Shown here: positions 14,918-23,735 of the stretch, piece by piece
Layout of the letters: every line of letters starts with the position of its first letter
Numbering within the stretch: the first letter of the stretch is position 1
Assembly: GCA_002256205.1 (NCBI GenBank)
Contig: NKIW01000008.1
Location: 62,001-126,000, forward strand
DNA length: 64,000 nucleotides
Source of the DNA: Rhizobiales bacterium PAR1
Lineage (GTDB): Bacteria; Pseudomonadota; Alphaproteobacteria; Rhizobiales; Beijerinckiaceae
Direction of reading: 5' to 3'
The notes under the pieces: model-generated
Database searches by the model: none
What the model saw: only the letters and a program-made list of their open reading frames with translations
Told to the model about the DNA's origin: nothing
Position numbers and translations under genes: made by a program

Positions 14918-16477
14918 TTATTCGAGCGCGATCTTCTCGATCTCGCCAACCCAGTGCTCGGGCGACAACTCACCCTTCACAAAGGCCGCGATCATCTCGA
15001 ATACCGCATCGGAGAAGCCTCCGATGTTCAGGACATCCGCCCGCTCAACCACCTGCGTGGTGGTGGACGGCGAGATATCGATGCAAACGAGTTTCGCGTC
15101 CGGGTTCCACGCCTTCAGCTTTTCCCAATTCTGCATCATCCCGGTCCCGGAGTGCGTATAACGGTTCGTATCCACCCAGGACTCATTGTCCGAGACGAAC
15201 ACGACGAGATCGACCTTCGCCTTCTCGGCCACCAGCTTTTCGAGCGGCGCGGAGCAGTTGGTTCCACCCCCACCGATCGACGCGAGTTTGGCGGCATTGG
15301 TCAGCACCGTATCGCGCGGATTGAGGTCGATCGTGACCACCTTCTGTTCGAACGGGATAACCCGTGCCTCCCGGTTGGCCCGGAGGATGGCCGCCGCCAC
15401 CAGCCCGGCGACATCGATGCAACGCACCGAAGTCGTCGCGCCGCGGCGATGACCTGTAACCGGCGAGGACATCGACCCGGAAACGTCCGGGCAGATCACC
15501 ACGCGCCCGGTCACAGCCGGAACATTGCCGACCGCGATTTCCATCGCGTCCTGCAAGGCCTCGCGGATGATCGGCGGCACGTCTTTTGCCATCGCATGTG
15601 CCACCATCAGCTGATACGGAAAGACTTTCGCCTTCTGGATCGCACCCTCATCCCGCAGGTGTTCGGCAACATGTCGGGTGAACCGCTCATCCTCGAACGC
15701 ACCGTGGCGAACAAAGGTGTTGAGGTTCATTCGCAGCATATGCCAGCCCGCCTTGCGGCCGATGGCGATCCAGTGCTCCTTCGTCAGAGGGAGCGCCGTC
15801 AGCATCTGGAACGGCACATCCGGAACCCGAAGTTTCGGATTGCGCTTGAACGACTCGAAAGCCTTGGCGATCTCCGGCAAGGCAGAAAAATCGTAGGGCT
15901 TGCCGATCAGGTAGCCGTAGAGCGCGGCCCGCGCCGCAGACTTCGGCTTGGGGTGGACCATCCTGATCACATCGGCCAGCGATGGGTCGTTCCCCACCGC
16001 CGCCCGCATGATCTCGACGTCCGACGCGTTCTCCAGCCAGCGCTGAACCATCCGCTTGGGTCGCGTTCCGAGCGATTTCCGCCCTGTCGCTCCCGAGCGC
16101 AGGACCTGCACAACGTTGCGCAGCATCTTGCCGTTATCGACCACACGCGGAAACGCGAGGCTGAAATGCTCGGACTGGATCATCGAGAGATAGGCCAGCA
16201 ACAGTGCCGGCATATCTTTCATAAAACCCTTCTCACGCGCATAGATCGCTGTTTTCGCCATGAACGCGGGCTCGATGTCCGGCAAAAGCGCCATCAGCTC
16301 GTCGAGCTGTTCGTGCGCCTCGGCGTAGAACGTCCGGTTGAACGTCCCGGTCGCAGCGAGCTGCGCCAGCTTATGGCGCGGCGTGAAGCTGTAGGCCGGA
16401 GCCCCCGCATGATTTTTGGCGTCGGGACGCGGGAGCAGTTTTCCAACAATCGATGCAAACACAGATTTGTTCGCCAT
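14918..16477 (-). CDS. rsr: Ro60 orthologue, TROVE domain protein Rsr
   Basis: Ring-shaped RNA-binding protein that binds Y RNAs and misfolded RNA and can tether PNPase. The 519-residue product has a TROVE domain (about residues 15-320: GKLLPRPDAKNHAGAPAYSF, YAREKGFMKDMPALLLAYL) and a C-terminal von Willebrand A domain with the MIDAS motif DVSGSMS (about 331-337) and GGGTN. The ATG at 16477 has AAGGA eight bases upstream and fits homologues (MANKSVFAS); an ATG nine bases earlier is possible. It heads the operon rsr, five Y-RNA-like modules, rtcB. Confidence 0.95.
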   Translation of the reverse strand: MANKSVFASIVGKLLPRPDAKNHAGAPAYSFTPRHKLAQLAATGTFNRTFYAEAHEQLDELMALLPDIEPAFMAKTAIYAREKGFMKDMPALLLAYLSMIQSEHFSLAFPRVVDNGKMLRNVVQVLRSGATGRKSLGTRPKRMVQRWLENASDVEIMRAAVGNDPSLADVIRMVHPKPKSAARAALYGYLIGKPYDFSALPEIAKAFESFKRNPKLRVPDVPFQMLTALPLTKEHWIAIGRKAGWHMLRMNLNTFVRHGAFEDERFTRHVAEHLRDEGAIQKAKVFPYQLMVAHAMAKDVPPIIREALQDAMEIAVGNVPAVTGRVVICPDVSGSMSSPVTGHRRGATTSVRCIDVAGLVAAAILRANREARVIPFEQKVVTIDLNPRDTVLTNAAKLASIGGGGTNCSAPLEKLVAEKAKVDLVVFVSDNESWVDTNRYTHSGTGMMQNWEKLKAWNPDAKLVCIDISPSTTTQVVERADVLNIGGFSDAVFEMIAAFVKGELSPEHWVGEIEKIALE

Positions 16478-16509
16478 GGCTTTCATCCTTCATGTGACAC
16501 AGCCATCAT

Positions 16510-16525
16510 AGCGAGCCGCATGCCA
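16510..16525 (-). promoter_or_regulatory. Sigma-54 (-24/-12) promoter of the rsr operon
   Basis: On the minus strand TGGCATG-CGGC-TCGCT matches the sigma-54 consensus TGGCACG-N4-TTGCT at nearly all positions, with GG and GC exactly ten bases apart. The transcript would start about 20 bases before the rsr ATG, leaving room for the AAGGA site. RtcR, a sigma-54 activator, is encoded divergently next to it. Confidence 0.82.
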
Positions 16526-16617
16526 AACCTCGAACGGCACGTGTGCAAATTCTCTATCTATATGATTTTTAATGTTTATCGACAGAAACGACGACGCCAG
16601 TCAATTCAAGACTCCAT

Positions 16618-16646
16618 TTGCTGAATCCAAATTTTTTATCTATTAT
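16618..16646 (+). promoter_or_regulatory. Candidate sigma-70 promoter of rtcR
   Basis: TTGCTG and TATTAT are separated by 17 bases in an AT-rich stretch, placing a start site about 20 bases before the rtcR ATG. This would give low constitutive activator synthesis, independent of sigma-54. Confidence 0.5.
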
Positions 16647-16676
16647 TCGTCATTCTTATTTTTTTGGATAAATAAT

Positions 16677-18272
16677 ATGAGCAAGCGACGCATCGTTATC
16701 GGCTTCCTCGGCACCTCACTGGATGCTGGCAAGCACAATCGCTGGGAGCGCTGGCGCCCGACCGTCGCGGTCTGTCAGCATGAGGACATGATCGTCGACC
16801 GGATCGAGATCATCCACGATAACCACGCGGAAACGCTGGCCACGCGCGTTGCCGCCGATATCACGCAGGTTTCACCGGAAACTGAGGCGCGACGCCACAT
16901 CATGAACCTCAAAAACCCGTGGGATTTCGGCGAGGTCTATGCGGCGCTGCATGATTTCGCGCGGGCCTATCCATTTGATCCGGACAACGAGGAGTACCTC
17001 GTCAACATCACGACCGGCACTCATGTCGCGCAGATCTGCTGGTTTCTGCTGATCGAAGCGCATTACATTCCAGCACAGATCCTTCAGCTCACGCCGCCGC
17101 GTCGCTGGCAGGATGGTGGACCGGGCAAATATGACATCATCGACATCAACCTCGCGCGCTATGATCACATCGCAACGCGCTTCAGGGCCGAGCAGGCTGA
17201 GGGATCGTCCTTTCTCAAATCCGGCATCGCGACCCGCAATGCTGCGTTTAACCAGATGATCGATCGGATTGAACAGGTCGCGATCCGATCAAAGGCGCCC
17301 TTGCTTCTGACCGGCCCGACCGGTGCCGGCAAATCGCAGCTCGCTCAACGCATCTACGCGCTGAAAAAGGCCCGCCATCAGGTCAAAGGCGAGTTTGTTG
17401 AGGTGAACTGCGCCACTTTGCGCGGGGATAGCGCAATGTCCACCCTCTTCGGCCATGCCAAAGGTGCCTTCACCGGCGCCTTGCAGGATCGTGCCGGACT
17501 GTTACGCAAAGCGGATGGCGGCATCCTCTTTCTCGACGAAATCGGCGAACTCGGCACCGATGAGCAGGCGATGATCCTCCGCGCCATCGAAGAGAAGCGC
17601 TTTCTCCCCATGGGGGCGGACAAGGAAGTCGCCAGTGAATTCCAGCTGATCGCAGGCACCAACCGCGACCTCTCCGCCGATGTCGAGAAGGGAAAATTCC
17701 GCGAGGACCTGCTTGCCCGCCTCAACCTCTGGACGTTCGAACTCCCCGGCCTTGCGGATCGGCGCGAAGACATCGAGCCCAACCTTGACTACGAGCTCCG
17801 CCGCTATGCAGCTCGCGAAGATGAGTTGATTACCTTCAACCGTGAGGCGCGAGAGCGCTATCTCGCCTTCGCAACCACGCCAGAGGCAAGTTGGAACGCC
17901 AATTTCCGTGATCTCAGTGCTTCGGTCACCCGCATGGCGACTTTCGCGCCCTCGGGTCGAATTACCGAAGAAGTGGTGAACGAGGAGATCGCCCGCCTCA
18001 AGCGCGGCTGGTCGCGCACCGGGGGCAATGACGGCCAGGCCTTGCTTGCAACACTGCTGGGCGAGGAGGAACTCAAGGGCATCGACCTGTTCGACCAGAT
18101 CCAGCTTGCTGCAATGATCCGCGTCTGCCGTGAACATTCGAGCCTCAGCGCGGCGGGCAGAACCCTCTTCGCCGCATCCCGCGCCCAGAAGGCAAGCGCC
18201 AATGACGCCGACCGCCTTCGGAAATACCTGGCACGCTTCGGCCTCGACTGGCAGGCAGTGAGCCGGGCATAG
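16677..18272 (+). CDS. rtcR: Sigma-54-dependent activator RtcR
   Basis: Transcriptional activator of the RNA-repair operon, 531 residues. The N-terminal CARF-type sensor domain spans about residues 1-180 (IGFLGTSLDAG, then NITTGTHVAQICWFLL) and is thought to sense an RNA-derived ligand. The AAA+ domain has Walker A GPTGAGKS (213-220), the sigma-54 contact loop GAFTGA (263-268) and Walker B ILFLDE (283-288); the end (GRTLFAASRAQKASANDADR) is the DNA-binding part. The ATG at 16677 is chosen because it aligns with E. coli RtcR; the frame is open 35 codons further upstream, but that part is AT-rich, unlike RtcR, and contains the candidate promoter. Confidence 0.95.
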   Translation: MSKRRIVIGFLGTSLDAGKHNRWERWRPTVAVCQHEDMIVDRIEIIHDNHAETLATRVAADITQVSPETEARRHIMNLKNPWDFGEVYAALHDFARAYPFDPDNEEYLVNITTGTHVAQICWFLLIEAHYIPAQILQLTPPRRWQDGGPGKYDIIDINLARYDHIATRFRAEQAEGSSFLKSGIATRNAAFNQMIDRIEQVAIRSKAPLLLTGPTGAGKSQLAQRIYALKKARHQVKGEFVEVNCATLRGDSAMSTLFGHAKGAFTGALQDRAGLLRKADGGILFLDEIGELGTDEQAMILRAIEEKRFLPMGADKEVASEFQLIAGTNRDLSADVEKGKFREDLLARLNLWTFELPGLADRREDIEPNLDYELRRYAAREDELITFNREARERYLAFATTPEASWNANFRDLSASVTRMATFAPSGRITEEVVNEEIARLKRGWSRTGGNDGQALLATLLGEEELKGIDLFDQIQLAAMIRVCREHSSLSAAGRTLFAASRAQKASANDADRLRKYLARFGLDWQAVSRA

Positions 18273-18423
18273 CTCTGCGGACGCGCCGGGACAGTTCAGT
18301 GCGGCCAGAACGCGCCCCATTTCGGCCACTCGCGGACTGAGAATAGATTCCAGCAACCAGACAGTCATCGCGTCTGACAACCCTATGGCCTCTCAATCAC
18401 AAGACCGACAAAGAGAGCCCGTT

Positions 18424-19221
18424 TCAGGCCAGACGAACGATCAACTCGTCCTCAGGAATACATTTCGGGAAGGCCGCCATGGTCCAGGGGTCGTGTCCGG
18501 GGATGACCAGATCCGGCGAGGAGGACAGCTGACGCAGCTTCCGGTAGCCTTCCAGCAGGCCCGCGACATTCGTCACCAGCGGGAAAACCTCGTTTTTCTC
18601 AAGATGACGCCGGTAGTGGCAGGCATCCGTGGCAAGAACCAACCATCCCTTGGCGGTCAAAACCCGGACGAATTGCAGCCCGGCTGTGTGGCCCGGCGCG
18701 AGGTGCACGCTGATGCCGGGCGCTATCTCCTCATCCCCGTTATGGAAATCGACCCTGCCTTTGTAGACATGGCGGACAATGGAGCAGACATCCTCGACCT
18801 CGTAAGCGGCACACAGACAGCGATGACGCATCAGCCGCCCGGTGGCAAAGGCCATCTCATCGTCCTGAAGATGGAACGTCGCCTTGGGGAACAGCGCGTA
18901 ATTGCCCACGTGGTCGTAGTGCATATGGCTGATGATGACGTCCGAAACCGTGCCGGCATCAACACCGAGGGCGGCCAGCCCTTCCGACGGACAGCGCAGA
19001 AACTGGCGTCCGCGCCGCTCGGCGATCATCCTGTTGAAGCCCATGTCCACGACAATCGTGCGTTCCGGCGAGCGGATCAGCCAGACATAGTAGTCCATAT
19101 CAACGGCGGCCTCATGGGGGTCCGCCCCCATGAAAATCTCGGTGGGATGACGCCCTTTCAGCTCGGCATATTTGATGGCGTAAACTTCATATTCGGGCAG
19201 CGTCGAATGCAAGACCATCAT
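18424..19221 (-). CDS. MBL-fold hydrolase, N-acyl homoserine lactonase-like
   Basis: Metallo-beta-lactamase fold protein of 265 residues. The metal-binding motif is HMHYDHVG, a lactonase-type variant of HxHxDH, with further ligand histidines in APGHTAG and a C-terminal PGHDP. The overall order (DMGFN, HMHYDH, LAPGHTAG, TDACHY, PGHD) fits the AttM/AiiA-like lactonase family, but many members of this family act on other lactones or esters. It is the last gene of a minus-strand run with a CoA lyase, CoA transferase and LysR regulator, so a lactone intermediate of that pathway is a reasonable substrate. Confidence 0.82.
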   Translation of the reverse strand: MMVLHSTLPEYEVYAIKYAELKGRHPTEIFMGADPHEAAVDMDYYVWLIRSPERTIVVDMGFNRMIAERRGRQFLRCPSEGLAALGVDAGTVSDVIISHMHYDHVGNYALFPKATFHLQDDEMAFATGRLMRHRCLCAAYEVEDVCSIVRHVYKGRVDFHNGDEEIAPGISVHLAPGHTAGLQFVRVLTAKGWLVLATDACHYRRHLEKNEVFPLVTNVAGLLEGYRKLRQLSSSPDLVIPGHDPWTMAAFPKCIPEDELIVRLA

Positions 19222-19254
19222 CAGCGTCCTTCCATCGAGGGCAAAAAGAGACGT

Positions 19255-20199
19255 TCAGGGCAGGCGAGCCGCCAGGGCCAAAGTCCGGCGCACCATGCGT
19301 TCATTGGCGAGATCAATCATCTTGCCGTCCACGGTCACGGCACCCACGCCCTGAGCCTGCGCCTGTTCGAGCGCTTCCAGGATCCGTCTGGCCGCATCCA
19401 CTTCCGCCGGGGAGGGGGTGAAGGCTTCGTTGGTCATTTCGATCTGACTGGGGTGGATGACCTGCTTGCCATCAAACCCCATGGCGGCCGCCTTGATGGC
19501 GGAGGCTTGCGAGATCGCGCCATCCTTGAAGGCGCCGCAAGGGCCATCAATGACAAAAAGCCCGAAGGCACGCGCGGCCACAAGAATGCGCATCATGGGA
19601 TAGGCAAACAGATCCAGCGGGCTCGCCACCAAGCCCTGAGCCTCGTTCGAAACGTGCCGGTAACCGGTTGGCGAAGCCCCTATTTCACCGCTGCGCGCGC
19701 CCAGCGAGGCGGCTAGATCACCCACGCCCAGATGAAGGCCGGAAACACAGGGCAAGCCCGCGAGTTGATCCACATTCATCAGGCCGCGCGCGGTCTCGAT
19801 CAGCAGTTCGATCGCAAGGGGGCGTGCGCGCGGCGGCCTTGCTTGCTGGATGAGGCTGGCAATCCTCTGGATATCGTCGCAGGTCTCGGCCTTGGGCACG
19901 ATGATCGCATTCAGGCGCTGTGCGGCATAAAGCGAGAGAATTTCGTGATGCTGTGATTGGCTCGTCGATGCATTGATCCGCACAGCGACATGCTTGGTGC
20001 CAAAATCAATCTCGTTCAGGGCTTTCAACGCGGTGGAAAGGGCTTCCGTCTTCTCATCGACGGGAACAGCGTCTTCCAGATCGAGAAACAGGGCATCTGC
20101 GGCCGAACCCGCCGCGCTCTGCACCATGCGCAGCCTATGGGCCGGTGTCGCCAGATAGCTTCTGGCCAGCGGCAAAGTCATGCCCGCAGGCGGTGTCAT
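19255..20199 (-). CDS. HpcH/HpaI aldolase/CitE family CoA-ester lyase
   Basis: Class of Mg-dependent lyases acting on beta-hydroxyacyl-CoA esters such as malyl-CoA or citramalyl-CoA; 314 residues. Motifs seen are RSYLATPAHR near the N-terminus, FLDLEDAVP (metal-binding Glu/Asp), ELLIETARGLMNVDQLA and FDGKQVIHPSQIEMTNEAF. Its ATG overlaps the stop of the upstream CoA transferase gene (ATGA). The pair suggests formation of a CoA ester by transfer and its cleavage, for example of a methylated or hydroxylated dicarboxylic acid. Confidence 0.88.
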   Translation of the reverse strand: MTPPAGMTLPLARSYLATPAHRLRMVQSAAGSAADALFLDLEDAVPVDEKTEALSTALKALNEIDFGTKHVAVRINASTSQSQHHEILSLYAAQRLNAIIVPKAETCDDIQRIASLIQQARPPRARPLAIELLIETARGLMNVDQLAGLPCVSGLHLGVGDLAASLGARSGEIGASPTGYRHVSNEAQGLVASPLDLFAYPMMRILVAARAFGLFVIDGPCGAFKDGAISQASAIKAAAMGFDGKQVIHPSQIEMTNEAFTPSPAEVDAARRILEALEQAQAQGVGAVTVDGKMIDLANERMVRRTLALAARLP

Positions 20200-21368
20200 G
20201 GCGCAGTCCCTTCATCATCAAGGCCGAGTTCGCACAGGATGGCGCTCGTATGCTCGCCCAGGGCGGGAACGGGGCCCATGCGCGGTGTCATGCCGGGGAT
20301 CGTGATGGCAGGCAGGAAGCTCATCAGCGGGCCGCAGGGCGACTGGACCTCGGTGATCCGGTTGCGCGTCTCAAGTTGAGCATGTTTGAGGAATTCGAGC
20401 GTGGAATTCAGCCGCGCATTGGCGATTCCGACCTGCTCCAGCAAGGCACAGGCAGCATCTGCGCTCAACCGTGCCAAATGCGCCTCGATAATGACAGTCA
20501 ATTCGGCGTTGTGGCGCAGGCGCGCCGGGTTGTCGGCAAAGCGCGGATCATCAGCCAGCGCCTTGTCTGCAAGCACCTCTTCGCAGAAGCGGCGCCATTC
20601 ACGCTGGTTCTGGATGCCAAAAAAGATCTGCCTCCCATCGCCAACCCTATAGGGGCCATAAGGGGCAATGGAGGCATGGCGCGTCCCGGTGCGCTGAAGC
20701 GGCTGCCCAGTGCCCTGCGCATAATAAGCCGGGTAGCTCATCCATTCGGTGATGGCGTCAAAAAGCGAGACCTCGAAGGCGAACCCCTTGCCGGTGCGCT
20801 CCCGGTGAAAAAGGCCCATGAGAATGCCATTCAGCACATAGATGCCCGTGGCAATATCGACGATGGAAAGCCCGACCTTGGCCGGATGCTCCGGTGTTCC
20901 GTTGATATCGAGAACCCCGGCCTCGCATTGAACCAGCAGATCATAGGCCTTCTTGTGGCTGTAGGGACCATCACTGCCATAGCCGGAGATGTCACAGGCA
21001 ATCAGCCGGGGGTTCTGCGCCACAAGGGTCGCGGCATCGATACCAAGGCGTGCTGCCGCGCCCGGAGCGAGATTCTGGAGCACGACATCCGCCTTGGGCA
21101 GCAGCGCGCGGAAGACCTGCATGCCGCGGTCGGTTTTCAGGTCGATTTCAAGGCTTTCCTTGGAGCGATTTGTCCAGACAAACTGGCTCGACATGCCGTT
21201 CATGACCTTGTCATAGTCCCGGCAAAAATCTCCCGCGTCGGGGCGCTCGATCTTGATGACACGCGCGCCCCAATCAGCCAGATGGCGCGTGGCCAGAGGC
21301 GCTGCAATCGCCTGTTCAATCGAAACGACAGTAATGCCGGACAAGGGCAGCTGGGCCGCGCGGATCAT
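20196..21368 (-). CDS. Family III CoA transferase (CaiB/BaiF)
   Basis: Transfers CoA between an acyl-CoA and a free acid; 390 residues from the ATG at 21368. That start overlaps the LysR stop (ATGA) and agrees with the family N-terminus LSGITVVSIEQAIAAPLATR. The catalytic aspartate is probably that in GLSIVDIATGIYVLNGIL, and RSKESLEIDLKTDRG and GYGSDGPYSHKKAYDL are family blocks. A long in-frame extension upstream (to 21506) overlaps the LysR gene and is not coding. Confidence 0.9.
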   Translation of the reverse strand: MIRAAQLPLSGITVVSIEQAIAAPLATRHLADWGARVIKIERPDAGDFCRDYDKVMNGMSSQFVWTNRSKESLEIDLKTDRGMQVFRALLPKADVVLQNLAPGAAARLGIDAATLVAQNPRLIACDISGYGSDGPYSHKKAYDLLVQCEAGVLDINGTPEHPAKVGLSIVDIATGIYVLNGILMGLFHRERTGKGFAFEVSLFDAITEWMSYPAYYAQGTGQPLQRTGTRHASIAPYGPYRVGDGRQIFFGIQNQREWRRFCEEVLADKALADDPRFADNPARLRHNAELTVIIEAHLARLSADAACALLEQVGIANARLNSTLEFLKHAQLETRNRITEVQSPCGPLMSFLPAITIPGMTPRMGPVPALGEHTSAILCELGLDDEGTAP

Positions 21369-22300
21369 GACGATACCTCGGCAGCACCAAGGGCGTTTTC
21401 GTCCGGGCCTTGGCCCAGCCCCAGAAGCCATTCGCGCAGCAGGACGGTGGCAAGGGAGAGTGTTGTTGTATCCCGTGTGACAAGGCGCAATTCGCGCTGT
21501 GCCCACGAGTCAGCCAGAGGAACCGCGCGGATCTTCATGCTGCCGACATAGCTCTCGATCGCCGAGACGGGCAGCACAGCAACGCCGATCCCGGTTTCTA
21601 CCATGCAGCGCACGCCATCAAAACTGCCCACGCGCAATTTGACCCGGATCGGCTGGCCGGCATTCGCCGCGGCTTCTTCCAGCCGCGCCTGAATGGAGGA
21701 GCCATATTCAAGGCCCACATGATCGAAGCCCAGCGTATCGACAAAATGGACCGCCGCAGGTGAATGCGCGAGCGGATGATCTTCCGGCACGCAGAGGGCC
21801 AGATTATCGTTCCGGAACAGGGCATAAGCCATCGCCGGATGATCGGCGCCCCAGCCCACAATGGCGAGGTCGGCCAGCCCATCCTCCAGTAGATGGAGGG
21901 AATGCGCCGTGGTGGCTTCTTCCAGCCGGATTTCAATATCCGGGTAGCGCGCCATGAAGCCGGAGAGGATCTGAGGCAGAAACTGCGTGATCGCAGAAGG
22001 GTTGGCCGAAAGCCGGACCTGCCCTTTCATACCAGAGGCGAAAGAGCTCATGTCCACGCCGATGCGCTCTACCAGCAACAGCAAATTGCGGACATGGCGC
22101 AACAGCGCTTCCCCGGCCGGGGTCAGGGTCACGCCCTTGCTCTGGCGGATTAGGAGCGGCGTTCCATAGGCATGTTCAAGATCATGGATACGCTTCGAGA
22201 TGGCGGAAGCCGCAATGTTCCGCCTGGCCGCAGCCCGTGCGATACTGTGCTCATCCGCCACCGTGACGAACAGGTCGAGACTGGTCAGGTCTACGCGCAT
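21365..22300 (-). CDS. LysR family transcriptional regulator
   Basis: 311 residues with an N-terminal winged helix-turn-helix (LDLFVTVADEHSIARAAARR followed by AASAISKRIHDLEHAYGTPL) and a C-terminal substrate-binding domain. It is the first gene of a minus-strand run with CoA transferase, lyase and MBL hydrolase, and its stop overlaps the CoA transferase start, which is unusual since LysR regulators are more often divergent from their targets. It probably controls its own operon and possibly the neighbouring dehydratase genes. Confidence 0.92.
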   Translation of the reverse strand: MRVDLTSLDLFVTVADEHSIARAAARRNIAASAISKRIHDLEHAYGTPLLIRQSKGVTLTPAGEALLRHVRNLLLLVERIGVDMSSFASGMKGQVRLSANPSAITQFLPQILSGFMARYPDIEIRLEEATTAHSLHLLEDGLADLAIVGWGADHPAMAYALFRNDNLALCVPEDHPLAHSPAAVHFVDTLGFDHVGLEYGSSIQARLEEAAANAGQPIRVKLRVGSFDGVRCMVETGIGVAVLPVSAIESYVGSMKIRAVPLADSWAQRELRLVTRDTTTLSLATVLLREWLLGLGQGPDENALGAAEVSS

Positions 22301-22363
22301 CTACCAGTCTTCCTCACCCTGTCTCTGGATTCATTTTGCCCTAACGAGCGGAGGGCGTTGGGA

Positions 22364-23710
22364 TCACGCCCCTGAAGTCAAACGTTGTTCCATCTGCTTG
22401 CGCAGTTTGTAGGCTGCACTGGTCGAGTCAATCTCGACATCGGCGTAAGTGACCGGCTCGCCGTCCCTGACTGGTCGGATCAGCTTGACCTTGTGCGCAA
22501 GACCGAGCGGGAGATAGCCGCCCGCCACGGAATCCCGCGCCTGGCGCAAGCCACCGGCAACGGTATAGCCACCTTCCCCGTCCAGCATCTCACCTGGTTG
22601 GAGATCGCGCTTGGCGATTGCCGCCACATCACCGTTGAAGCAGGTGGCTGCGCCGGTGGATTCGCCCCGCAGCCCCACGGAGGCCACGGAAACGCCCAGC
22701 TCAAGGCCGATAAGATGCCACTTCTTGTAGAGCGCCATGTAGGTGCCCGTGGGGTCAGTGATGACCTTGTATTCCTCGAAGCAGTTCTTGATGTAGTCCG
22801 TATCACCCCGGAAACACACCCAGACGCCCTTTCGGATGTCATAGGGGATCGGTTTGCCGTCCAGCGTGATGCAGGAGGCGACCTCGACCATGCCTTCGTG
22901 ATCAAGGCAACCGCCGACCGCCTTGGGGCGCATCAGGGTCGGAATGTCTTCGGCCGAGCCGGGGGGGAAGGCGAGTCCGGCGCGTGGAACCTCAAGACCC
23001 GTCGCATTGGCGATGGCCGCCGATTCAATCGCCGGTTTTGAACCATCGAGGAAGGCATTGAACATTTTCGGGTTCAGGCGACCCCGCTCAGCTTGCTCAC
23101 GCGTTAGCCCCCAATGGTCCCAGACGGTCTCGGGGGTGGATTTGCGATAGTGGGGCAACCATTTGTGGCCGCGCCCGGCTGCAGCGATCGTGAAGCCGCA
23201 GGTGCGCGCCCAATCCACCAGATCACAGGCGAGCGCAGGCTGGTCGCCATAGGCCATCGAATAGATTACGCCCGCCTTGGCGGCCTCTGTCGCCAATCCG
23301 GGGCCGCAGAAGGCATCAGCCTCCACCGTGACGTTGATGACATGCTTGTTCTGCGCAAAAGCAGCCAAGCTATGCTCAACCGCTGCCATGGGATTGCCGG
23401 TGCATTCGATAACGATCTCGACCGCAGGATGCGCGATCAGGGCATGGGCATCATCCCCGACATGGGTGCTGCCCTTGCGCGCGGCCTCATCGAGCGAGGC
23501 AGCCGCATAACGCTCCTTCGGCCAGCCGACAAATTCCAGATTGGAGCGTGCCATGGCGGGGTTGAGATCCACAACACCAACGAGGTGAACCCCGGGAATC
23601 TTCAGCATCTGGGCAAGGAACATGGAGCCGAATTTTCCGGCGCCGATCATGCCGATGCGGATCTCGCGCCCCTCGGCGGCACGCTGTTTAAGTTTGGCGA
23701 ACAGGTTCAT
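22364..23710 (-). CDS. Homoserine dehydrogenase-like oxidoreductase with SAF domain (COG4091)
   Basis: 448 residues. The N-terminal Rossmann domain shows GMIGAGKFGSMFLAQML, and ECTGNPMAAVEHS and VTVEADAFCGPGLA follow as in predicted homoserine dehydrogenases. The C-terminal part (AKRDLQPGEMLDGEGGYTV) is a SAF domain, as in the COG4091 group. These enzymes act in degradation of sugar acids or branched polyols in several alphaproteobacteria, not in threonine synthesis. It follows an IlvD/Edd dehydratase gene by 25 bases. Confidence 0.8.
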   Translation of the reverse strand: MNLFAKLKQRAAEGREIRIGMIGAGKFGSMFLAQMLKIPGVHLVGVVDLNPAMARSNLEFVGWPKERYAAASLDEAARKGSTHVGDDAHALIAHPAVEIVIECTGNPMAAVEHSLAAFAQNKHVINVTVEADAFCGPGLATEAAKAGVIYSMAYGDQPALACDLVDWARTCGFTIAAAGRGHKWLPHYRKSTPETVWDHWGLTREQAERGRLNPKMFNAFLDGSKPAIESAAIANATGLEVPRAGLAFPPGSAEDIPTLMRPKAVGGCLDHEGMVEVASCITLDGKPIPYDIRKGVWVCFRGDTDYIKNCFEEYKVITDPTGTYMALYKKWHLIGLELGVSVASVGLRGESTGAATCFNGDVAAIAKRDLQPGEMLDGEGGYTVAGGLRQARDSVAGGYLPLGLAHKVKLIRPVRDGEPVTYADVEIDSTSAAYKLRKQMEQRLTSGA

Positions 23711-23735
23711 GGGTGAGTCCTTTTGGCTATATCAT

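Noticed and set aside
16535-16549. Second sigma-54-like element on the plus strand (GGCACG ... TGC)
   Set aside because: Only seven bases lie between GG and GC; the required spacing is ten.
14954-16624. 556-codon open frame antisense to rsr
   Set aside because: Long plus-strand frame with no family features, rich in Arg and His as expected from reverse reading of a GC-rich gene; rsr on the other strand is certain.
20145-21551. 468-codon plus-strand frame over the CoA transferase gene
   Set aside because: Antisense shadow; the minus-strand genes overlap by ATGA junctions and have family motifs.
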